DNA of 64,000 nucleotides, taken from Rhytidiadelphus loreus. Lineage: Eukaryota > Streptophyta > Bryopsida > Hypnales > Hylocomiaceae. A program made the position numbers and the translations under genes. The notes beneath the pieces are model-generated. The model did not search any database. It was not told where the DNA came from and worked only from the letters and a program-made list of their open reading frames with translations. Below, piece by piece: positions 44,159 through 56,965 of this stretch. The stretch spans positions 12,400,001-12,464,000 of the forward strand of contig OX344764.1 in NCBI GenBank assembly GCA_947034895.1, in the 5' to 3' direction. Position 1 is the stretch's first letter. Every line of letters begins with the position of its first letter.

Positions 44159-44968
44159 TTAACTCCTAAGTGCCTAAGCCTTTCCAAGTGTGTTTTTCCC
44201 ATGAAAAAAGAACATGGGCTTATAGTTATCTCCATTGAAACAAAATGATTTTTTTTCAAAATCTAACTGTATGGATGTTTAAAGAGCTTGCTTATTAGTA
44301 TGTACATCAATTTTGAGTGCAAAATTCCATAAGAGTTGTGAGATTATAATAAGAGAAATGTATGTTTTCTATTTTTAATATGTTATCCCTCTCCACAATG
44401 TTTCAGAAATTTGCACATAAAAGCTTTTGGGGATTAGAAGTGACATGAACAACTACAAATTGTGTTAGCACACTAAAATACCCTTTCAAAAAACTTAATA
44501 TCACTTGAAAAGCTATTAAACTCATTACACAATCCACCTTGCAATTGTTGAGATGCAATTTTTTTAATAAGTATAATTCACAAATAACTCCAAATCAGCA
44601 CTTGCTTGTTTAAATTTTCAATGGTGAAAATCATGAAAACACTTTACTCTTTCAATTGGGACCATTTTCAAAGCAAATGAATAAATGGAAGTTTTTAGAT
44701 CTCAAATCAAGTGAAATTGCTCAAAGTTGAAAAATGAAGTAAAATTAGCAAGCTTTACTCTTCCACTAACGGACATAAATGGCTTTGGAGACCTCTCAAC
44801 ACTCAAATATGTACCTTTTTCAGTGAAAAATGAAAGTTTTGAATAGTTAACCCTAAAAACTGCCCAATTTTATTTTTAAAACGGGCAAACGAATTTAACT
44901 GCCCACTTCAAAATGAGCCTGAAATTTCAGATCGACCATATATGATCGATGAGGCAGTTAGGGGTTAA
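44159..44968. mobile_element. TTAA-flanked element nested in the CACTA-like element (copy A7)
   Basis: TTAA at 44159-44162 and 44965-44968; the ends CTCCTAAGTGCC and GGCAGTTAGGGG match at 10 of 12 positions. 802 bp, non-coding. CACTA-like copy II lacks it at the equivalent site (about 5300), which supports it as a later insertion. Confidence 0.8.
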
Positions 44969-46296
44969 GGTGGCTCACCCCTTCTCAATTCCTAAGCCGT
45001 AATCTTATCAACTAAGATTTTCATCCTAATCTCCAATTTTTGACTTTCTACGTTGGTCCAAAACTCTAACTTTTGGAGAAATGCTCCAAATCACAAACGA
45101 ATTGCGCCAATGGCTTCAGAAGGCCATTTTTAGTTTACAAAAAACCCTCCACCCCTTAATCCTACCTCAAAAACCTAAGGAATTCTAGCATACAACTTGT
45201 ACAAAAGATGGGGTAAAAACCCAACTGTTGGAGTTCATTTCTTTTGTGAAAAGTAACTAGCCTAGGCTTCTAAGTAGGTACAAGGGAGTAAGAAAAGACC
45301 CTAAGTTGACTTCATTCCGATGTCGCATGCTCCCGATACGCCGGTCAACTCCGCATTTAATCTTTAATTTTGCCGATTTGGGGAGGATCTTCTTAATTTT
45401 GATACTTTCAACTATCAAAATGTCTTGAGACTTGTTGGAGCGCATTATTAACATAAAAGAAGCTATGCTAATTTTTAGTGAGATTTTAACGCACTTTGGG
45501 TAATTCCCATGAATTTCCTGTTGTAAAAACTAGCGGTTGACTGCCCGGAAAAAGATTTTTGAATGATCAGAAAAAACCGAGACTTTTGGGGGAACCTCTC
45601 ATGGAGTTCCTCAAAAGATGTGCAAGCTCATATTCTTACTTTGCACATTCGAACAAGGAGAATCAAATCCCGCTATTTCCTTTAAATTCCGGTGAACAGG
45701 GAATCTTCCACAGAAAGGGGAATCTTGGCGAATCAATTGCGCCGCTGGACTCCTGGCATGATTCCCTCTCCAAATCACCGTACTTATGTCATAGATGCCC
45801 TTCGCCGGTCCATCTTGAGTTTTCTTCACCTGTAGGCTAACATTTGGGGTTTCTACTATTTCGTCGATGGAATGGGAAAACTGAAACCTCTCTTTGGGAT
45901 TCATTGCTAGGATTCTCACATAGTTCCCTTGAACCAATTTAGCAAGTCTATGCCTCATGCATAGCAGGTTTAGGCAATTTGGGCAATTTCTACATTTTAG
46001 GTTTAATATTTACAATTTCTGGGTTTCTACCCTATTTACATGCGGGATTAGGTCGTTATTTGTAGGAAATACTAGAATTATGACCAAATGCTATATTGGC
46101 ATGTGACATACTTATTTTGGTTCTATACTCTTTTTAGTTTTTTTTGTATATAAAAGTACACTCAAAACAATGAAATTCCAAAAAAAACAAAGCATGAGTC
46201 CTGGGTGATGAAATCGGGACTCACACCAATCCCACATGGTTTTGTGGGTTCCAACGTAGTTTTTGACAATTCCAATGCAGTTTTCTTCTAGTGTGA

Positions 46297-46832
46297 TGTG
46301 CAGTTCTTCATCTTGGGAGTGATGGCACCATATAATATTATAGTTGTGGAAGGATTACCCAACAAGGGCTATGAAGCAGCACTCATGTACTTGTGTATAG
46401 AGAACCATGTGTTGGAGACCATTCAACAAACGTTCTTTGTGTTGTCACGATGATCTACTCTTTTGCCTGCCACACTAAACCACTTTTGGGGGGTGGTAAC
46501 ATCTTTGAGGATAGACCTTGATTGCAAGAATCCCTTTCTCACATCTAGTTGTAACTGTGCACCATTTGTTGAGTCTTGTTCTCATTGGACACCATAGCTA
46601 TTAGTGGAAGACAACAACCATTTGTGTCTTGAGTAGAATATTTGCAATTTTCCACCTTGCTGAAGGAGAAGAGGCTTTGTATTGGCAAAAGCTACCTTCA
46701 TGAGGTTGTGTGGATGCTTGTTCCAATTGATAATAACTTGGTTTGCAAGTTTGTGTATGTTCTAAAAAGTTGTCAAAAGTAGGAACAAAAGAGTGTTACA
46801 AATGTATATAATTTTGACATATTTGTAGGGAA
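46297..46832. other. Gene-free stretch
   Basis: Flank of the CACTA-like element. Short open segments in several frames, no recognisable domain. Confidence 0.4.
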
Positions 46833-47463
46833 AATTCCCCAATGCCCAAGGTTTTTTTTTAGCTTATTAAAATTTGCTCTAAATTGAACAAAAAATTAAC
46901 ATTTTGATGATTTTTTCAATTTTTTTGAGTTCTAACTATACAAAACATGAGTTAGGAATCACATGGAAAAAGAAAATACGAATATATCACTTATGGATTG
47001 AAAGATTATAATGTTTGATCAGGAAGGTATTAAAACTATTAAAGTGATTTGAAGTCTTTTAATCCTCTTCACATGTCAAATCTGAAATTGAGGTCACCAA
47101 AAAAATATGAGGTTAAAGGACATAACATGCATAATCCCAATCAATTTATGACTTTTCAAAATCTACTATGTAATTTTTTTAAATGAATTTCTAATGTGAC
47201 TTTTTCTCCAAGATCTAGTATATTATCATTTCCAAGAGCCCTTAAAACTAGAAATAAAAAATTTGCAGTGAATACCCTTGTACAAAATCTTGAATAGAAA
47301 AATTATAATCATTGATTTTCAAAAATAGATTTTTGATTCTAAACTAGACTTCAAAAAGAATTTGTCTAAAAAGAACTATTCAAATTAGTACTTGGTAAGG
47401 TTTTATTTAACTTCAAAGTTTTGTCAACACTAGAATTTGGTGCCTTAAACTTTTAGGGGTTAA
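46833..47463 (+). mobile_element. TTAA-type element, second family (copy B4)
   Basis: Left end CCCCAATGCCCAAGG (46837), right end CTTTTAGGGG followed by TTAA (47460-47463); left target site decayed. The interior matches B1 in the same orientation. It lies about 65 bp from copy A3. Confidence 0.75.
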
Positions 47464-47529
47464 CTTCTAAATGTGAAAATATGAATATTTTACATGTTTG
47501 ATGCATCATGTAAGAGATGGTTATACAAT

Positions 47530-48408
47530 AATGAAGGTTCAAGGCCATTTATTTTCTTCAAAAAACACTCAAAACTACCATTTTTGCATGTTGTATTCAT
47601 CCAAGAAAAAAAAAATTTAGAATCTCTCCGTAGTATCTTGTACTTTACATGTTTGAGATCATGTGGTAAACATTTCATGAAGTTTGACCATACAAATTCG
47701 AAAATAGTAGCATTTAAAGTTGGAATTTTTTTTTGAATGGTGGCCTACAATTTCAAATGACTTTGACTGCCATTTGTGGAAAACTTTTGCATTGTAGACT
47801 TTGAATTAAAAAAATTTAGTATTGAAAAATTGCGTAGAAAGTTTAGAAAAAAAATCTAACAAAAAACACACTTGATTATCATTCTTTAAGAAATTATTAA
47901 GTAGAAGTAAGTCCAAGATTGAAAGAAAACTAAATTGTTAATAGCTCTAAGATGGCATTGAGACACAATAATTTCAATGGTGAGATTGTTCTAGCAAGCA
48001 AACTAAACCTTGTTAAACAAATTGAACTCAAAAATGAATTATGTAAGTTATTTTTTCCAAAAAGATGTTTAAATTGCCCGAAAACCAAGATTGTCCATAA
48101 CTTTCACATCACTAATTCAAATGGAATGAATCAAAGCTTCAAATATAGACAAATAAGATCTATAAGAAAAAATTATTTTAAGTTTTTGTGTATTTCTTTT
48201 TATGCCCCCTAATGTGTAAATTATGTTTAAGATGGCATAACTTTTGCTCATGGGCATCAATTGAAATAAAAATGATACTCCCATGAAGCTAATAAGTCTT
48301 CCTATCTTACAAGAAAGTTTCAAAAAATTCACCAAAAATTGAGGTCATAGAAACCTACCCAAACTCCAAAGAGTCCCTTGAGGAGACTTTTGGTCCTTTA
48401 GGGATTAA
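47530..48408 (+). mobile_element. TTAA-type element (copy A3)
   Basis: Right end GGTCCTTTAGGGA followed by TTAA (48405-48408); the left end is decayed near 47530-47545. Whole-length similarity to A2 in the same orientation (for example 47640-47700 versus 25965-26035). Confidence 0.75.
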
Positions 48409-51240
48409 GCTAATAGATATTGATTTTAACCAATAGAATGTATAGTCAAGGATAACAATTGGATGGATGGATCGATATTTCATCCTAGACTTCAAGATGT
48501 GTATACCAATAATAAATGTTGTAAATGCTCTAAGCTAAGGTAGAAGTATCCAATGTCAACTACAAGCCATATCCAATCTGTAGGGGGGCATTATTTCCAA
48601 CCATACGTTAGATCAGTTTTGCAACCAAAGCTTGGAATGTGTTTTTATCTTTTTTTCAAGGCTGGGACTAATAAGATCAAGACACATGTCCTAAAGTAAT
48701 GAGCGGAAAAATATTATAGTATTAAATAATATTACTATTATTACTATATTAAGGAATATTATTACTATAATATATTTTTTAAATATTCTTTCAAGTGTGT
48801 ATATATCTTTGATGTTCATGATTGTTGTAGAAATATATCTATTTTAGTTTTAGATTTTAGATACTTGTCATACACAAGGCATATTCCCAAATATAATTAC
48901 ATGTACGAGAACATGACCAAACCCAACCCAACCATACAAATGAACATGAATAATGTCAATTTCATTTTGGAAATAGTTTGGATAGTGTTTGTTTCTCTTG
49001 GTCTATGTTGCGTATACTGTCTAACAATTCAAATTTTCCTTAACTAATTGTTATGTTGGTTTCAAACAATTACTTTCTTTGTAAATGTCTAATGACAAAT
49101 TCCATATCTCTTTTCATGGCATTTTTCAAGTTCAAGGTACATATGCTTTGGACATGGATTACCAATTTGGAGTACTTGGAGAGACAAAAACATTGTTTAC
49201 AAGGCTTTAATTTGTCTTTCGTATGATTCTCAAGACTCAAGTTAAGCATTCAATATTATGGTTTTTGAAAATATATCTTGAAAAGCTAGTCCAAGTTTTG
49301 GATTGTGAGATTACATTAATTAACATTTTGAAGATTTGCATAATTAACACAAGAGAAACTAATAACTTGAGGAATTGATTGCTCCAAAAGCTCATTCAAT
49401 TACTATGCCTTGCACTAATAACACTGACTCGCACAAATTTAGGAAATATGTAAATTTGTGAGGTGCATTAATATGTTTTTTTTATAGTATTTTAGATAAA
49501 ATCCAATATATAATACGGTTCACACTATTTTCAATCTACCTCAACTATTGTTATTTTCATCCAACTTTCATCCATTTCATCTCCTTCCATTCAAAGCTTC
49601 ACACTAATTATTTGACATTAATTTAAAATGATCAAATGGGTGTAAAGGGGATTCACATCCAAGTACACAACTCTTGTATTATATGTAAGGATCATTGGTA
49701 TTAAAATGGCTTGAACAAGACAACCTTTGTAAGAATTATATCAAATTGAAAAGAACAAAAATTTAGGTGAAGACCAAATTAAAAAGAAATGTAGGAAATG
49801 TTGGGGTGCATATATGTTTGAAAAAAATTCACAATATATACAAAGAATCAAGGTCATATAATATGGGAGTCGCATACTCGGGGGTTTGCACTAATCAAAC
49901 TCCATGCTCTAATTGGTTTAATTTGTGTAATTCAATGAACTCAAATTAAACTTTAGATTTGTAGCTGAGGGCTAGTTTATACTAAAGCTAGATGAAGGGG
50001 CCATAAGTAGTCAAAGGGATTCCACTTTTTAGATGTCACCATGGAGGTGTGAGCCCAAGTAGAAAAAAGTAGTAATGACACTTTGTATGATCTTGGTGCA
50101 AATCTAAGAGGGACCATAGCTAGTCTATATCTATATATTATTAGATTTGACATTGTAAATTACAAAATCAATTAATTAAATAGACAAAATCTATGGTTGT
50201 GAAATTTTAGCCCATCATGGTCTCCTACAAATCCATCATGCCTATGGCAAAGAGGTCCTTGGGTAAGAAATAAAGCTCCTTAAAACCCGTATAACATTAT
50301 CTACTTTGAATCCATGTAGGATTCCAAGTGGATTTCTCATTGGCTTGGACCTTGACCAAAGTCTAAGCCCAACTTGGACCACTACTACTTCTCCACCAAA
50401 CACTACAACTCTGAGAATTCTAGAGTACCCTTAGTCGGACCTTGGTGTAAAGTGACTCTAAGTTTGTTACCATCTAAACTTTTTCGCTATACCGAAATGA
50501 TCTGCCAGTCGGTGTCCCACTTCAATTGCATTGCGCATACGTAGCATAGCTTCTTCGAAATTCAGCTCCTGCTCGATACACAATTCAGTTCATTGCCAGG
50601 AAGAATTGAGATCTCACATGCTTTCGGTACGTAATGCGGGACAGTTGTCTGGTGGTTTGAAATTGGGAAATCTTCTTTTCATTTCCTCAAAAAAAATTAA
50701 ACAGAATTGCGGAATGAATTTGCGTCACTCCCGGGCCAGCTTCCATCGTTGGAGCTTTTGGGGGGGATGGCCCACTTTAGAAATAGCCAGCGACTCACGA
50801 TTGGAGACGAGTGCTCTAAAAGTTGTTCCAATGTGAGAGTGTTTCCAGGTGTGTTTCCAGGTGTGTTTCACTTATTATTCATCATTTCACCCCAACGCCT
50901 TCGTAGAATTTGAACCATGTTGGTACACTGTTGCTTTGCCCGTTTCCTGGAAAGCGACGACAGCCGCAAGTGTTGCGTGCCGGGTAACATTCCGATCTAA
51001 TACGATTGCACGCATTCCCTTGCAAATCAAGCTTTTTTCAATCCACCTCCACGAACTTATTAGATCCGTTACGGAGTGCACTCCCGTGCGTGTGAATGTT
51101 CAGCATTTCGTTAGAAAAATCTGTGTCTGTTCCATCCGCTGCTAGTTGAGCTGAGACCCGTTGTTGCCGGTGCAAATTTCGGTGGTAGCGCGCACGTTGT
51201 ACTTCTTGAGCGTCCCGGGGGCTCTCCCGACGTCGTAATT
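48409..51240. other. Long gene-free stretch
   Basis: AT-rich, stop-dense to about 50460. From 50460 to 51240 GC content rises, with promoter-like DNA ahead of the small membrane protein gene. Frames at 48865-49047, 49767-49949 and 50531-51145 have no recognisable motif. No tRNA-like fold seen. Confidence 0.45.
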
Positions 51241-51248
51241 GAATCCCA

Positions 51249-51476
51249 ATGCTTCCCTTCTTCATTCTATCGCTTCTTCTGTTCCTTCTCGTGACGGTGG
51301 TGGTCATCCCCGCCCTGACGCAGCAGAGCCGGGCGGTGGTGGAGGAGGTGGAGCGCGCGCGACACGCGTCGTCGGGGGGTCCGTCTCTCTGGACTGCGCT
51401 GGCGGCTCTGCTGCTGCTGCTGCTCGCCTGCGTCCCGGGAGGTCCGTTGGCGCCCGTCATGAACACGGCCCGCTAA
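51249..51476 (+). CDS. Small protein with two membrane segments, function unknown
   Basis: 75 residues from ATG 51249. Two hydrophobic stretches, FILSLLLFLLVTVVVIPALT (about residues 5-24) and LWTALAALLLLLLACV (about 47-62), are separated by a charged loop (EEVERARH). Strong GC bias at third positions (GCG, CTG, GTG) in an AT-rich setting, like the other real genes here, supports coding. No family recognised. Downstream DNA to about 52640 looks like a long 3' region, possibly with introns (an acceptor-like CTCTGCAG at 52521-52528). Confidence 0.6.
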   Translation: MLPFFILSLLLFLLVTVVVIPALTQQSRAVVEEVERARHASSGGPSLWTALAALLLLLLACVPGGPLAPVMNTAR

Positions 51477-51479
51477 TCT

Positions 51480-53534
51480 CTGAAGCTTGTGTTTCCGGTA
51501 CTAAGTCCAACTCCCCTGGAACTTCACAAATTCAAGTGTTCGTAGGCTGGCTGAAAGCCCATTTGTAGCTCATTTGAATGAGATCGATCCTGACGAAGCC
51601 TTCAATGGGATCTCCTCGTCTAGCTCGTGATCGTAGGGGTCTTTCGTGTGAGGAGTCACCGGGAGATTGTCAGTATCTGGTTCCCGGATTGCCATTCCTG
51701 GTTTACAGAGAAAATTTTGTGCTAGTGATGTTCTTCGTTTGCCTCTTTTTCCTGATTCTAGTGGAGATTTGTCTGGGAAACTTCTGATATTTTCGTAAGG
51801 GAAAGAAGGATAATCTTCCTGTAGACATGACGTGTGTTTGATCGGAAACCAGTTGTCCCGACGGAATTTTTTTTAATCTCGTGAATCTGTGTTAAGTATC
51901 CTTCCCCAAGTTTTAGTTTCATTTTCCTAGATTGTTTGCGAGCTTGCAGATTGATAGCAGGAAGGTCCATTCAGTTTTTGTGAAATTGTGACCTCGCTAC
52001 TACTTATTCTTCAGTGTTCTTCACCATGATCGACCTCTTTAACCCCTTTTTAGTCTTCTAATTGATCTTCAAGTCTTATATGCCTAACCAAGAATTTTTG
52101 GTTTGACAATGGCCTATTTGATTGTGAAAATTGTAATTCAGATGGGACCAAATTTTATATCCTGAGAATCGGTGAAGAAGATTGCAAGTGTTGGTCGAAA
52201 TTAAACGGAATTGGACAAACGAAAGTCTCCATATGACCTACTCAATACTGAGAGAAATTTTAGGGGTTCATGATACTGGTTTTAAGGTTTTCATGTTACT
52301 GCTTTTCAGGGTTTCTTGATACTGGTTGGGGTCTCAAAAGAATGACCGACATTGTTTTAATGTGTGATAAGTGTACTAAGTCAATGATAGTCTGAGACAA
52401 GTATGCAGGTTTACGTTCGTGTACATTTAGGTCGTTTTAGAGAAGGTCCAATTAAAGAGGTCTGAGTGTGTTTTACAAATTATGCATTTGTTTTGGTCAA
52501 TCGTTCTATGAAGATTTTGCTCTGCAGGTTCGTGGAAGATGGTTAGGGAGGAGAAAACATGCTGCCTTGTTAGTCATAGGAGACCCGGCAAAGGTCGAGT
52601 CCAAGCCCTTCCTGTGAGGGAGTGCTAGAACCGTGTAGATGAAGTATTTGGCACAATTGATCGTAATGGAAATGTTGTGAGTCTTGTAAACGACAACAGT
52701 TTGTTGGTTGTCTCCTGATTATATTACTGAAAAATCTCCGTAATTTCAAAACGTTTATGGTCTTGGTAGGTTGTTAATATGAGAATACCTGTTGGAGGTT
52801 GAGGAGGGATTATGGCCATGAGCTCACGTGAAAGAAGCAAGAGTGTTCCAATGGCGAATTGGAGAGAAGAAATTGAATTATGCAGACTGCATACCAATTC
52901 CAAGTGAGTAGATATTCAATTCTTGTCACATAAATAGTATCAGTCCCAAGTTTGGGGGAAATTGTCACTTTCTCATTAGTTGTTCAGAAGAAAGATATAT
53001 ACTCATAACCCTTCTATGCAAAGTGAGTCCTTTGATCAACCAAATTTTTTAAAGTAGTTCAAATTTGAACGTCCAAGATTCAAGGAAACCACTTGTCATT
53101 ATATCTGACAACCTCGTTGAGCCTTCCGGCTCTCATAATCTAGAACATAGTAATGGAGCAACCGTCAATACTGCTATTTCTTACATGAAGTTTCACCACT
53201 GATTTTAAATCAGTCATGTTGCTGAGTCTACCTGAATAAATGTAAGAGATTCTACCAACTTCTGTCATCTGCTACATCCATTCCTCTCAAATCACACTCC
53301 CTGGAGCGGACAAATGAGCTTCTAAATGCACTCTGACATGTGTTCACAACTTGACAAGTAGAACTTGTGCAGTGAGATATGTACTCAGCATGAGTGATTC
53401 TCAAGATATAGTGGGAGTATGAAGTAATTACAGAGTGTGCAATTAATGAGTGCACACCTAATACTTACAAGTGAAAAATGGCTTACTGTTTGTTTTGAAC
53501 AGGACCAGCCAAATGTGCACCAAGAATTCTTCTC
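51480..53534. other. Gene-free stretch
   Basis: No supported coding sequence between the small membrane protein and the 3' end of the O-methyltransferase. The frame at 51578-51787 is hydrophobic at its end but lacks codon bias. Confidence 0.4.
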
Positions 53535-55846
53535 TTACTGGCTAGCTTCAATGAGCCAGTGCTGAGGCTGAAGAGAGATAAACTTGACAATTGAGAATCC
53601 GGCGTGAGCCAAAAGAGACATCCACTGCTCCTCCGTCCGATCAACCCCTCCGGCGTGAACCAGGAGCGCTACATCCATCAACGGTGGCACTGCTGTGTAT
53701 GGACTCTCACCTCCGAACTCAGATGGCACAACAGGATCGTAGATCAACAGCTTCCCTTCAGATGGAAGCGATTTCTTGCAATTCTGTAGAACTTTGATCG
53801 CGACTTCATCGTTGAAGAGGTGCACCACATTCTGCACACACACACCAGGTCCAATCAGGCTGAGTGCCTGATCAATTAGAGCACCACACTATGTACGTGG
53901 AATTTCATAAGACATTACAAAATTCTCAGGACAAGGACTTTGTAAACAAAATTAGTAACCCATATAGGTGGGTGTCTTTGGTGAACAGTGAAACTGACAT
54001 AATTGGAGCTTGCTGCTCCAATTTTTGCTCCAGAATTGCAAAATATTCTAGTCATTTATTGAGGGCAACCTTTAAAACTGGTTCATAATGTTATGTACTA
54101 GGTGATTCAATTTTACTAGGAGGAAAGTTACTAGTTATTGTACTATTGGCTGCATCTCTCCTGCAAAATTGGTTTAACTAGGATAGTCTGAAAGAATTCA
54201 TGAACCTCATCTTCACATGTATTTCTGATTGTACTTCTTTACGTTTTCCATGCCAAGACTATTACTTAAATAGGCATATGAGACTCTTACCAGCCAAAAT
54301 CTTAGAAAGACATTTGTCATGGAAATGAAAGGACCCTTAAAAGTTAGGAGTTATAACCAGACTTGTTCATAGTGCCCTGCAGTCTACATATAAAAAGCAT
54401 GTCTAGATTGGAGTTATGGTTTCAGTTGTGTCCAAACCTTCAAGAGCATGGTATCACCACACGGTATATCACTGTCGAGTAGATTGCCAGCAACATGCTC
54501 CACTCCTGTCCCCAAGAATCATAAATGTCAATCGTGCAGGTCTCTCCCCTGCGACATACTGCCAACTACTGCGAACTAGAAGATATCAGTCGCCAGTTCG
54601 CTACATCAGGAAGGAACATGACATTCTTAAACAAAGTACAATTCATTCTCTAGAGGAATCTTATTGCACAGAGAGACACCCTATTTTGACCAGAAAAATT
54701 TCATTTTGGCTCCTATAATTTCTCCACCCTCTCCTAGCTCGTGGATTCATCCACCATCCTCTCCACTATATTTCAGGAGTTGTTCGACTTACCGGGAATA
54801 CTTGGTGCAGCTGCGACTGCATGAGGCAAGTCGAAGTTGATTCCACGAATGTGAGGATGTGCACCAACGATGGCTGCCACTGTCGTCCCTTGGAACCCAC
54901 CCACGTCCACCAGCGTTTGCACCTCTTTCCACCTTCCATAACACTTCAATGCTTCGATTTTCGGCGCTCCATGCACTTTCTCCGCCAGATTCCAAAGCTC
55001 CCCATACTCGGGGTCCACATCTGAGTACTCCCAAGAACTCTGCCCCACATGGAAAAACACAAGAAAGGTCTGGCCTCAGCACATGGTAAATAAATAGAAC
55101 ACTTCTTCAATTACTTCTGATTTTTGGATTGTGAAAGTGGTGTGTAATAAATCTGAGAGGAGAGGAGCAAGAATAATGTGGGGGCCTGGAATGACAACAA
55201 AACCTGAAAAGTTTAATTTTGTCTCTGCAGGAACTAATATTTGACATCATGAAATAGACGCATCATCGAGTGCCAGAGACGCATTCAGTGTCCATATGGC
55301 AGGAAGTAGAGCTAAGCAAAAGCTTACCCTAATTACGATTTCACGGACAGAGTGCAAGCATACCTTCCCATAACAAGCTTCCCACGCATTTCTCCCGTGC
55401 AGTACCGTCTCGCACAAATGTTGCCACGGCGTCTGCGAGTTTCGGTAATTCACGTACATGACCATGGGCGCCACGGTGCGGGGATTATTCTCTCGAACCA
55501 ACATTCGCGACGCAGGGGTTAAGCCATAGCGAGCACCACCTTGCTCGTCGTCGACCTCAAACACGCCCAAGTGCACCAACGCTCTCATGATCCGGTGGAG
55601 CGCCTGCTCATCCACGGCGTGACTCGGAAGCTCCTTAGCGATCTCGTGCACAGACAGACGGGGTTTCGTAGGTTCGGCTCGTGCAAGAATATCGGGAATG
55701 TGGAGCTCCACGACGGCTTTCAAGGTCATCGCGGCGGCGTGGCCAAACAGCAGAGGGGTGAGCACGCTCATGCCCGATGGCGATGGCGATGGCGATGGCG
55801 ATGGAGGTATATCTTCGAGTCTCGTTGTTGCTGCGGCCTCTGACAT
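53535..55846 (-). CDS. Caffeate-type (class II) O-methyltransferase, four exons
   Basis: Transfers methyl from S-adenosylmethionine to hydroxyls of phenolics; cytosolic. Exons 55846-55364, 55039-54793, 54505-54438 and 53831-53535, with GT-AG borders and consistent phases, give 364 residues, the usual length. Motifs: dimerisation domain from about residue 25 (LLFGHAAAMTLKAVVELHIPD); SAM site LVDVGGFQGTT (usual DVGGGxG, third Gly replaced by Phe); HIRGINFDLPH; GVEHVAGNLL in the 68-nt exon 3; catalytic-base region VVHLFNDE, where the usual HDW is HLF but His is kept; and PPLMDVALL with GGVDRTEEQW. An (SP)n tract near the N-terminus comes from a hexanucleotide repeat. Substrate cannot be told from sequence. 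Confidence 0.93.
55776..55805 (-). repeat. Hexanucleotide repeat in OMT exon 1
   Basis: Five GATGGC-type units on the plus strand encode the Ser-Pro repeat at about residues 13-22 of the O-methyltransferase. In-frame and likely length-variable. Confidence 0.85.
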
Positions 55847-56965
55847 TGGGAAACCGGGTCAGGAAACAGGAGATTCAACTGGGGAATTCGTGTACAATTG
55901 AGGTTAAGGGTTTCAGAATTCTGCGCTTGAGAACACCAATGGTGATTGATCACAACAAACGCATTTGTATTCATGTTAATGCTTGAATCGCAAGTCATTG
56001 TCTCCGATTCTCTTGTGTGCAAAATGGCGACACTATGAGACCACGATGAGGTCATCGCTACGCGGTGTTTCTTCGTCATTTCGAGCACTTCGGTTTTCTT
56101 GCGCATGTGGGCTAGGCTATATATATTGACTACACAGTGCGCGACTAAATAGTGGGTACAAGATTGCCATAAAATAAGCAGCTTACATTCTCCTTGAAAA
56201 CAACCAACCCATTCGCACAAGTTCTCCTCTACATTAATTAATCCTACTATCAACATTTTCATGCACACTCTCCTTCAAACAATCTCCTCATTCAGAAATA
56301 GTTACTGGTGCCTAGTAATAGTGTAGTACAAAGTCTCCTCTCTAGCCCGGGAATGCAGTCTTAGAATCACCCATTATTTCATTTGAGGTGTGCCTGATGA
56401 ACATTGTGGGACCTCAGATGAAAGAACTCTTAATAAACACCAACTCAAGCTGAAGTTTACTTCTCTCTAGGTGACAAGCAAGAAGGTGGACTTGATTTTC
56501 TGAATTCTTGCCACTTTGAGGAAGATCAGTTCTTTGGTGGAAAATTAGGTTTTCGTCAAAGGAAAGATTTTGAAAATCAAGTAATAAGATGATGCTTATG
56601 AAGAGTTGAAAGAAGAAATAAAATATAGGAGTTAATGTTTGAACTTAAAGTTTAAAATTTCAAAATCAAAATCAAAGCATAGGAAGTGTCTTGCTCATTA
56701 GAGCATTTCCAATATTGGAATTGAATTTTACATAAAACATATATTCATACCTATCTTCCAACATGATACCAAAATGCACAAGTTGAGGGGACCCAAGCGG
56801 AATTTTACTAAAAGATTTGAAAGACAAACCTTCACCTTTAGAAAAGGCTAGCAAAAACAAGTATTTTGAATTTTAGGACAGTGTTATGATCATGCACTTA
56901 TCATAATGGGAGTCTTCTTCAGGGAACTGCAACCAAATACAATGAGCTCTGTGCCGGTACAGTAT
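55847..56965. other. O-methyltransferase upstream region
   Basis: A minus-strand TATATATA (56117-56126) about 275 bp upstream of the ATG is a plausible TATA box. No other gene is supported up to the TTAA at 56966. Confidence 0.45.

Larger units (their letters stand above)
42042..46296 (+). mobile_element. CACTA-like element copy I (TGA duplication)
   Basis: TGA (42042-42044), then CACTAGAAGAAAACT; at the other end AGTTTTCTTCTAGTG (ending 46293), then TGA (46294-46296). A 3-bp duplication with CACTA ends is diagnostic of the EnSpm/CACTA superfamily. After the terminal match both ends carry a shared segment with CCCACAAAA and ATGTGGGATTG. 4249 bp; no TNP2-like transposase seen, so non-autonomous. 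It contains a foldback (42090-42205), 61-bp repeats (43445-43650) and a nested TTAA element (44163). It has a second, inverted copy around the giant hAT element. Confidence 0.85.

Noticed and set aside
51578..51787. Small hydrophobic frame after the two-segment membrane protein
   Set aside because: AT-biased third positions and no conserved features; likely 3' region.
52570..52640. tRNA-like GGTCGAGTCC segment
   Set aside because: No acceptor stem, D-arm or anticodon arm could be folded around it.
55247..55363. Extension of OMT exon 1 into a hydrophobic tail
   Set aside because: Intron read-through; the donor at 55363 and the phase-matched exon 2 give a standard OMT.
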